The position numbers were made by a program, and so were the translations under genes. Below are positions 6,680 through 12,286 of a stretch of DNA of 12,286 nt, in pieces; position 1 is the stretch's first letter, and each line of letters opens with the position of its first letter. Location: NCBI GenBank assembly GCA_003501385.1, contig DNPN01000288.1, positions 11,790 through 24,075 of the forward strand. Reading direction: 5' to 3'. The notes below the pieces were generated by a model, which ran no database searches, was not told the DNA's origin, and saw only the letters and a program-made list of their open reading frames with translations. The DNA is from Rhizobium sp. GTDB lineage: Bacteria > Pseudomonadota > Alphaproteobacteria > Rhizobiales > Rhizobiaceae.

Positions 6680-9600
6680 TATTTTTCCTCCAGAATAAAC
6701 AAAACGTCTCCGGCTTTGACATTGCGTCCGGGCGTGATGCGAAGTTCGCGCACGCGGCCGCTCCCGTGGGCGGTGATGTTGATTTCCATTTTCATGGATT
6801 CAAGAATGGCAAGGGTATCGCCAACCGTGACGCTTTGGCCTTCCTCAATCAGGATTTTCCAGACGTTGCCGGGCACTGAGCTTTCCACGCCAAAGCACCC
6901 TGCGGGAATATCGCCACCAATGCCGGGGCTTGCCGCATCATCCACCACAAAGCTGTCCAGCCCTTGTTCCTTCCAGCGTTGACGCTCGGCCTCAAACGCC
7001 GCCTGTTGGCCGGTCTTGAAAGCGTGGATGCTGGTTGCATTGGCCTTCAGTTCGGCTTCATAGGCCCCGTAGGAGAACGTGCCCTCTTCAATGCGAAGCG
7101 GATAACCCCCGTACGGGAATGCGGCGCGGGCCTCCGTCAATTCTTCGTGGCTGACAGGGAAAAAGCGGATCTGGTCAAAGAAATCCAAAAGCCAAGGTTT
7201 GCCTTTGCCGAACACCGGGGTTTGCCGCCATGTGTTCCACACCTGAATGGTGCGGCCAAACAGTTGGTAGCCGCCCGGTCCCTCCATGCCGTAGATACAC
7301 ATATAGGCACCGCCAATGCCCACGGCATTTTCGGGTGTCCATGTGCGGGCGGGGTTGTATTTGGTGGTCACCAGCCGATGGCGCGTGTCCAGCGGTGTGG
7401 CGACGGGGGCACCCAGATAGACATCGCCCAGACCCATCACCATATAGGAGGCGTTGAAAATCGTGTCTTTCACCGCCTGCTCATCAGCAAGACCGTTGAT
7501 GCGGCGGATAAACTCGATGTTGGAGGGGCACCACGGCGCATTGGGCCGCACCAATTCCTGATATTTGCGCATGGCAAGTTCTGCATCGGGGTCGTTCCAC
7601 GATAGCGGCAGATACACCGTGCGGCTCGGCACCGCGACATCCTGTGCAGGCGGCAGGCTGGCTTCAATCTCGGACAATAGCCCCAAAAGACGGGAGCGGG
7701 TGAGGCTTGTTCCGTCATAATGAATTTGCAGCGAGCGAATACCGGGGGTGAGATCAATCAAGCCCGGCAGTTTGGCCTCCTTTACCGCCTGCATCAGCAA
7801 ATGCACGCGAAGACGCAGGGCAATGTCGAGCTGCATCGGGCCATATTCCACCAGCAGATTATCGTCCCCCTGACGGCGATAAACCACAGGCACCGGGCCA
7901 TCATCGCGGCTGCCGATAATGGCTGACCCTGCCTGTTTACTGATACGCTTCACCACAGGTCCGGCCAGTGGATCAGCTGTGCGGTTGACGGGATGAAAGC
8001 GGATTGTATCACCGGGCTTGAACTGCCCCATTTTCCATTGTTCATCACGGGCAATGACCGCCGGGCAGACAAAGCCGCCGAGGCTTGGCCCATCGGGGCC
8101 GAGAATGATCGGCATGTCTCCCGTAAAATCAATCGCTCCAATGGCATAGGCATTGTCATGCAGGTTGGAGGGGTGCAAGCCCGCTTCACCGCCATCGGTT
8201 CGCGCCCATTTGGGCTGCGGGCCAATCAGCCGAACCCCTGTGCGGGCCGAATTGAAATGTACTTCATACTCGGCTGAAAACAGGGTTTCGATGTCCTCTT
8301 CCAGAAAGAAGTCAGGCGCGCCATGCGGACCATAGAGCACGCCCACCGACCATTCCCGGCTGACGCTTGCGGGTTCATTGGCTGGTTTCACCTCTCTTTG
8401 TGGCGCGTTGGCCAGCCGCAACACATGCCCGGCGCGCAGGGTTCCTGTGGCATTGCCACCAAATTGCCCAAGGCCAAAGGTGGCGCGTGAGCCGAGCACC
8501 ACGGGGGCGGCGAAGCCACCATGGACGGCCAGACAGGCCCGCTGACCTGCACCCTGAATGGCACCGATTGCAAGGGTTTGACCGGCTTTGACCTCTACGG
8601 GCTTATTGTGGGCAACACCTACGCCATCCAGCAGCATCGGCATTTCAGCTCCGGCAAGGGCAATGGTCACATCCTTGAAAAACTTCAGATGTGGGCCGGA
8701 AACCGTCAGCTCCAGCGCTGCCACGTCATCGCCATTGCCCACCAGCCGGTTGGCATGGCGAAACGAGCGCTCATCCATTGGCCCACTTGGCGGCACACCC
8801 ACATGCCAAAGGCCAAGACGACCCGGCAATTCTTGCAGGCTGGATTGCGCACCGGGGGCGACGACCTCAACCGCATCGGGCGTGAAATGAAAGTCTTTCA
8901 GCGCCGTGGTCGCAACATCACCTTCGATCAGCAGATCAGACGTGGCAATGGCTTTGAGATAATCGAGGTTGGTTTCAATGCCCCAAAGGGATGTGCCATC
9001 CAACGCTTCCGATAGAGCCTTGATTGCACTCTCGCGATTGTCTGCTGAGACAATTACTTTGGCCAGCATAGGGTCGTAATAGGGCGTGACCTCGGTTCCG
9101 GTCTCAATCCAGCCATCGACGCGAACGCCTTCGGGAAAGATCACTTCTGTTAACAACCCGGCACTGGGGCGAAAATCCGCATGGGGCATTTCGGCGTAAA
9201 CTCGCGCCTCAATGGCGGCACCCTTGGGCTCGAGGTGTTCTTTTCCGCTCAACACATCTTCGCCTGCGGCCTGTCTGATCATCCATTCCACCAGATCAAT
9301 GCCAAACACGGCTTCGGTGACGGGATGTTCCACCTGAAGGCGGGTGTTGACTTCGAGGAAATAGAATTCCTCACGGGCCGGATCATAAATGAATTCCACC
9401 GTTCCGGCAGACTGGTAACGCACCTTTTGCCCCAGAGCGATAGCCGCTGCATGCAGCTTTTGCCGCACGGCATCAGAGAGGTTTGGCGCTGGAGTCTCTT
9501 CAATCACCTTTTGATTGCGCCGCTGCAACGAGCAATCCCGCTCGCCGAGGGCGATGACTCGGCCTTTGCCATCGCCAAAAATCTGCACTTCCACATGCCG

Positions 9601-10215
9601 GGCCTTGGCAACAAACCGTTCCAGATAGACTCGCGCATCGCCAAAGCTGGATTTGGCCGTGCGTTGCACGCTTTCAAAAGCGGCTTGCAAACTCTCTGCA
9701 TCATGGCACAACATCATACCAATGCCGCCACCGCCTGCGGTGGATTTCAGCATCACCGGATAGCCGATGTCTTTGGCGGCTTCCACGGCTGCATTGACGC
9801 TATCCAGCAAATCGGAGCCGGCAAGCAGCGGCACGCCGCTTTCCTTGGCCAGTTCCCGCGCCGTGTGCTTGAGGCCGAAGGCTGCGATATTCTCAGACGT
9901 TGGGCCAATGAAAACAATGCCTTCTGCTTTCAGCCGCTCGGCAAAGCCGATGTTTTCCGACAAAAAGCCGTAGCCGGGATGCACGGCCTCAGCCCCCGTG
10001 GCCTTGCAGGCAGCAATGACGGCATCGACGTTGAGGTAGCTCTCGGAGGCAGGCGCAGGCCCCAGCCGGTAAGATTCATCGGCCATCAAGGTGGCTTTGG
10101 AAAAGCGATCCGCATCGGAATAGACCGCAACAGAGGCAATGCCCATTTTGCGTAGCGTCTTGATGACGCGCATGGCAATTTCGCCGCGATTGGCAATCAG
10201 AATTTTTGTAAACAT
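6679..10215 (-). CDS. Urea carboxylase-family biotin carboxylase, probable guanidine carboxylase
   Basis: A 1178-residue biotin-dependent enzyme. Domains in order are: biotin carboxylase (1-445; ATP-grasp glycine loop near 160-166, EVNTRLQVEHPVTEA near 288-302); AHS2/KipA-like carboxyltransferase (about 465-760); AHS1/KipI-like half (about 775-1015); and biotinyl domain (about 1105-1178) with the biotin lysine K1142 in ESMKMEI. Plain homology says urea carboxylase. The operon partners, the riboswitch candidate upstream and D696 (codon 8130-8128, in GAIDFTGD) point to guanidine as the preferred substrate, giving carboxyguanidine from guanidine, bicarbonate and ATP. Many such enzymes also act weakly on urea. 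The start is ATG 10215, which reads MFTKILIANRGEIA; a TTG one codon earlier is not needed. The ATG overlaps the upstream stop as TGATG. No frame damage was seen. Confidence 0.93.
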   Translation of the reverse strand: MFTKILIANRGEIAMRVIKTLRKMGIASVAVYSDADRFSKATLMADESYRLGPAPASESYLNVDAVIAACKATGAEAVHPGYGFLSENIGFAERLKAEGIVFIGPTSENIAAFGLKHTARELAKESGVPLLAGSDLLDSVNAAVEAAKDIGYPVMLKSTAGGGGIGMMLCHDAESLQAAFESVQRTAKSSFGDARVYLERFVAKARHVEVQIFGDGKGRVIALGERDCSLQRRNQKVIEETPAPNLSDAVRQKLHAAAIALGQKVRYQSAGTVEFIYDPAREEFYFLEVNTRLQVEHPVTEAVFGIDLVEWMIRQAAGEDVLSGKEHLEPKGAAIEARVYAEMPHADFRPSAGLLTEVIFPEGVRVDGWIETGTEVTPYYDPMLAKVIVSADNRESAIKALSEALDGTSLWGIETNLDYLKAIATSDLLIEGDVATTALKDFHFTPDAVEVVAPGAQSSLQELPGRLGLWHVGVPPSGPMDERSFRHANRLVGNGDDVAALELTVSGPHLKFFKDVTIALAGAEMPMLLDGVGVAHNKPVEVKAGQTLAIGAIQGAGQRACLAVHGGFAAPVVLGSRATFGLGQFGGNATGTLRAGHVLRLANAPQREVKPANEPASVSREWSVGVLYGPHGAPDFFLEEDIETLFSAEYEVHFNSARTGVRLIGPQPKWARTDGGEAGLHPSNLHDNAYAIGAIDFTGDMPIILGPDGPSLGGFVCPAVIARDEQWKMGQFKPGDTIRFHPVNRTADPLAGPVVKRISKQAGSAIIGSRDDGPVPVVYRRQGDDNLLVEYGPMQLDIALRLRVHLLMQAVKEAKLPGLIDLTPGIRSLQIHYDGTSLTRSRLLGLLSEIEASLPPAQDVAVPSRTVYLPLSWNDPDAELAMRKYQELVRPNAPWCPSNIEFIRRINGLADEQAVKDTIFNASYMVMGLGDVYLGAPVATPLDTRHRLVTTKYNPARTWTPENAVGIGGAYMCIYGMEGPGGYQLFGRTIQVWNTWRQTPVFGKGKPWLLDFFDQIRFFPVSHEELTEARAAFPYGGYPLRIEEGTFSYGAYEAELKANATSIHAFKTGQQAAFEAERQRWKEQGLDSFVVDDAASPGIGGDIPAGCFGVESSVPGNVWKILIEEGQSVTVGDTLAILESMKMEINITAHGSGRVRELRITPGRNVKAGDVLFILEEK

Positions 10216-10865
10216 CAAACCGCCTCATCCCAGACCAAAACCCGGATGGGCGTGGGGTCAAAGCCGTTGCAGGGATTGTTGATCTGCGGGCAATTGGAAA
10301 TCACCAGCAACACATCCATCTCGGCTTTCAGCTCGACATAATCACCGGGGGCGGAAATGCCATCGACAATGGTCATGTCACCATTCGGCGAGATCGGCAC
10401 ATTCATGAAGAAATTGATGTTTGGCACCACATCGCGCTTGCTCATGCCGTGTTTCGACACTTCCAGCACAAAATTATCGCGGCAGGCGTGCAGATATTTG
10501 GTGCCAAGGCCAAATCGCACCGTGTTGCTCTCACAAGAGCAGGCACCGGCTGCGGTATCATGACGGCCGCAGCTATCGGCTGTCATGGTCAGCATCACCC
10601 GGCCTTCGTTGGACATCACCTTGGTGCCGGTGGAGATATAGGCGGCCCCTTGCTCTCGCATGGTATCCTGATTGGAATAGCGCTCGGAGACATCGTCGGC
10701 ATTGTAAAACAGCGTGTCAATGGCCTGTTGGCCGTAAGAGTCTTCTATGCGCACCGTCTGGCCGCGCTTGATCACCGTCGAAAACGGTGCCTCGGCAGCA
10801 ATGAAATGATCTTGCACTGCGTTGGACAGAGTGCGGTGGACGGCGGTTTGAATGAAATTGCTCAT
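10215..10865 (-). CDS. DUF1989 protein, urea carboxylase-associated; probable carboxyguanidine deiminase subunit
   Basis: One of two paralogous DUF1989 proteins (UAAP1/UAAP2, 'urea amidolyase-associated') encoded next to the carboxylase. The pair is now understood as carboxyguanidine deiminase (CgdA/CgdB), which removes ammonia from carboxyguanidine to give allophanate. The protein has 216 residues. Motifs shared with the neighbouring paralogue are DSCG-x-HD (C99, H102, D103), RDN (129-131), KRDV (143-146), GDYVELKAEMD (174-184) and SNCP (C192). Only this copy carries further cysteines at 109, 111, 128 and 198. ATG 10865 is preceded by GAGGGAG (10879-10873), which fills the 14-bp gap after the upstream gene. 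The stop overlaps the carboxylase ATG. I am not certain which of the names A or B applies here. Confidence 0.88.
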   Translation of the reverse strand: MSNFIQTAVHRTLSNAVQDHFIAAEAPFSTVIKRGQTVRIEDSYGQQAIDTLFYNADDVSERYSNQDTMREQGAAYISTGTKVMSNEGRVMLTMTADSCGRHDTAAGACSCESNTVRFGLGTKYLHACRDNFVLEVSKHGMSKRDVVPNINFFMNVPISPNGDMTIVDGISAPGDYVELKAEMDVLLVISNCPQINNPCNGFDPTPIRVLVWDEAV

Positions 10866-10879
10866 GATTTTGCTCCCTC

Positions 10880-11698
10880 TTACATCGCCGCCAAGGCGTT
10901 GTTTTCAAACCCGCGCACCGCTTCTGCCGTGGCGGTGCGGCATAGATCGTCAGCAGCGGGCAGAGTGGCTGCTATCCTCGTGATGCTCACTGGATTGGGC
11001 GCGTAAACGGGGTTGGGATCCAGCGGATGGGGGCAATTGGAAAAGCCAACCAGCATATCCATCTCGGCGCGTAGCTCGATATAATCGCCAGCGGAAACGA
11101 GATCAGAGTTCCAGAAAAATGTGCCGTCTTCTTTCACCCGCACCGGGGCAAACAGAGACAGCATGGCGGGAATATCGCGCTTGTTGAGACCAGCCTTGGT
11201 GGTCAAAAGCACCAGATTGTCACGGGTGTTGCGCAACGCCGCGCCTTGATATTTGCTGGCGTTGGTGGCCGATGTCGAGCCACCCATCAGGCAATCATGC
11301 GCGCCACAGGAATCCTCAACAATCGAGAACATCACCTTGCCCATGTCGGAAAAGATCAGGCGGCCTTTGCCAAGGCCGGTGGTCCATTGCATTTTCACCG
11401 TGTCGGGCAGGTTCATCCGCTCGTTGGTGTCGTTAGTGTTCCACGCCACCAAAGCCAGCGCGGAAAAGCCGTGGTCAAGGCTGATCCGCAAAACCTCGTT
11501 GGTTTTGATCTGCGTGCTCCAATACCAGCCACCGGGAATGACTTCCTGATGAATGATTTTGTCATCCGCCAAGGCCGGTGCTGGCTTTTGGCTCACGCCC
11601 GGCAGGGCTTTGGGGGCAAATTCCAGCCCCTTTTTCTGGTGTTCTTCGTAGCGCGCGCGGTTGGCGGCAATTTCATCCGGTGCTCGTCTGATATGCAC
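10880..11698 (-). CDS. DUF1989 protein, urea carboxylase-associated; probable partner subunit of carboxyguanidine deiminase
   Basis: Paralogue and likely heteromeric partner of the next gene, 272 residues. It has an extra N-terminal segment (about 1-45, charged, RRAPDEIAANRARYEEHQKKG) and a longer C-terminal tail. The DUF1989 core shows DSCGAHD (C131, H134), RDN (159-161), KRDI, GDYIELRAEMD (204-214) and SNCP (C222). The two core cysteines are 91 residues apart here and 93 in the paralogue. A C-x5-C site and the SNCPQINNPC cluster of the partner are missing. The start is GTG 11698, chosen because AGGAG (11709-11705) is 6 nt upstream and no better ATG exists. Its translation is probably controlled by the guanidine-II riboswitch candidate directly upstream. 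Assignment as UAAP1 or UAAP2 is left open. Confidence 0.87.
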   Translation of the reverse strand: MHIRRAPDEIAANRARYEEHQKKGLEFAPKALPGVSQKPAPALADDKIIHQEVIPGGWYWSTQIKTNEVLRISLDHGFSALALVAWNTNDTNERMNLPDTVKMQWTTGLGKGRLIFSDMGKVMFSIVEDSCGAHDCLMGGSTSATNASKYQGAALRNTRDNLVLLTTKAGLNKRDIPAMLSLFAPVRVKEDGTFFWNSDLVSAGDYIELRAEMDMLVGFSNCPHPLDPNPVYAPNPVSITRIAATLPAADDLCRTATAEAVRGFENNALAAM

Positions 11699-11703
11699 GG
11701 GTT

Positions 11704-11772
11704 TCTCCTATCTTCGGATCGCCGGGTCGTCCCGGTTAATGACCTTGGCTGGAGACCGGGCCGTCCCGGTCT
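11704..11772 (-). promoter_or_regulatory. Candidate guanidine-II (mini-ykkC) riboswitch in front of the deiminase genes
   Basis: Read on the - strand there are two hairpins with ACGR loops, the hallmark of the guanidine-II class. P1 is AGACCGGG-ACGG-CCCGGTCT (11772-11753, 8-bp stem). P2 is CCGGG-ACGA-CCCGG (11735-11722, 5-bp stem). They are joined by a 17-nt linker and followed after 12 nt by the Shine-Dalgarno region TAGGAGA (11710-11704) and GTG 11698. TCTCC (11755-11751), at the P1/linker border, is perfectly complementary to GGAGA (11708-11704), as expected for an anti-Shine-Dalgarno. In the known class, guanidine binds both loops, the loops kiss through their CG dinucleotides, and the ribosome site is freed. 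No T-run follows, so control should be translational. P1 encodes the last residues of the upstream ATPase, and the linker contains its stop. Confidence 0.88.
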
Positions 11773-12284
11773 GGTCGGATGAGGGATGTCTCGCCTGCCT
11801 TGCGCGGTGGCCAGATGGTGATGTCTTTGGCGATGGTGGCGCCATAGCGCAGCTTTTCTTCGGGCCGATCACGCGGACGCTCAAACGCCACCACGCGGCT
11901 GGCCAGCGTGAAGGCCTCGCGCATATCGTGGGTGACCATCACCACCGTCATGGGGGCTTCGTGCCAGAGCTTTTTCATCAGCACATGGATTTCCGCCCGA
12001 ATGCCGGGATCAAGCGCGCCAAATGGCTCATCCAACAGCAACACCTTCGGCTTCATCATCAACGCCTGCGCCAAGGCCAAACGCTGCTGCATACCGCCGG
12101 AAAGCTGGGCCGGATATTTGCGCTCAGACCCGGAAAGACCCACGGCATCAATCATGGCGCGTGCCTCTTCCACGGCTTTGCGCCTTGCCGTGCCAAAAAG
12201 TCTGCCACTGAGTTTTGAGGCTTGCAACTCCGCGCCCAGCAGCACGTTGCCCAGCACGGTGAGATGCGGAAACACCGAATAGCG
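11736..12284 (-). CDS. ABC transporter ATPase, nitrate/taurine type, probable guanidine or urea uptake (N-terminus outside window)
   Basis: Cytoplasmic ATPase of a NitT/TauT-like importer (SsuB/TauB family). The visible 182 residues start in the Q-loop region (RYSVFPHLTVLGNVLLG). The frame is open to the window edge, so the GTG at 12275 is internal. The Walker A domain is missing only because the window ends. Signature LSGGMQQRLALAQALM, Walker B KVLLLDEPFGALD and the H-loop VMVTHD are all present. The tail ITIWPPRKAGE..DRDGPVSSQGH is additional to the core. The importer genes normally sit first in operons of this kind; permease and binding-protein genes should lie beyond 12286. The substrate is inferred from context. 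The 3' end of the gene doubles as hairpin P1 of the riboswitch candidate, and the stop is 37 bp before the next start. Confidence 0.92.
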   Translation of the reverse strand, partial: RYSVFPHLTVLGNVLLGAELQASKLSGRLFGTARRKAVEEARAMIDAVGLSGSERKYPAQLSGGMQQRLALAQALMMKPKVLLLDEPFGALDPGIRAEIHVLMKKLWHEAPMTVVMVTHDMREAFTLASRVVAFERPRDRPEEKLRYGATIAKDITIWPPRKAGETSLIRPDRDGPVSSQGH

Positions 12285-12286
12285 CT

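Noticed and set aside
9181..10155. Open frame on the + strand (324 codons) opposite the carboxylase
   Set aside because: It lies antisense to the well-conserved biotin carboxylase domain, and its translation has no recognisable motif.
10216..10218. TTG at 10218 as the carboxylase start
   Set aside because: The ATG directly after it gives the family N-terminus MFTKILIANRGEIA and a standard stop/start overlap.
11722..11772. The two GC-rich hairpins as a rho-independent terminator between transporter and enzyme genes
   Set aside because: Neither hairpin is followed by a T-run on the - strand, and the ACGR loops plus anti-SD fit a riboswitch much better.
12273..12275. Codon at 12275 as the start of the ABC ATPase
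   Set aside because: It is a GTG inside the conserved Q-loop region (RYSVFPHLTV), and the frame is open to the window edge.

Overview
The window looks like chromosomal DNA from an alphaproteobacterium of the Hyphomicrobiales, probably Rhizobiaceae-like. The evidence is the gene pair glnK-amtB followed by a full-length ftsK, an exact CtrA-type box (TTAA-N7-TTAAC) and paired GANTC (CcrM) sites upstream of ftsK, and a palindromic intergenic repeat of the kind common in this order. No mobile-element genes, tRNA, rRNA or CRISPR were seen.

Left part, + strand (1-4648): the 3' end of glnK (PII signal protein), amtB (ammonium channel), a strong rho-independent terminator, a leader with cell-cycle regulatory motifs, then ftsK (septal DNA translocase). 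The 228-bp gap after ftsK holds a two-module inverted repeat (4694-4815) and a terminator for the + strand (4847-4875). The next operon converges on it.

Right part, - strand (12286 down to 4877): an operon read right to left. It encodes an ABC transporter ATPase (truncated by the window edge), two paralogous DUF1989 proteins, a biotin carboxylase/carboxyltransferase fusion of the urea carboxylase family, and an AtzF-type allophanate hydrolase. By homology alone this would be called urea amidolyase degradation. I read it instead as a guanidine-degradation operon. Guanidine is carboxylated with ATP and bicarbonate, the DUF1989 pair deiminates carboxyguanidine to allophanate, and AtzF splits allophanate to ammonium and CO2, giving three ammonium per guanidine.

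The main new support is a guanidine-II (mini-ykkC) riboswitch candidate at 11704-11772 on the - strand. It has two GC-rich hairpins with ACGG and ACGA loops, an anti-Shine-Dalgarno TCTCC between them, and a GGAGA Shine-Dalgarno 3' of them, just before the first DUF1989 gene. It lies inside the operon, and its first hairpin is embedded in the last codons of the transporter ATPase gene. The carboxylase also carries Asp696 in the carboxyltransferase domain at the position where, as I recall, true urea carboxylases have Asn. Intergenic gaps are all under 300 bp.
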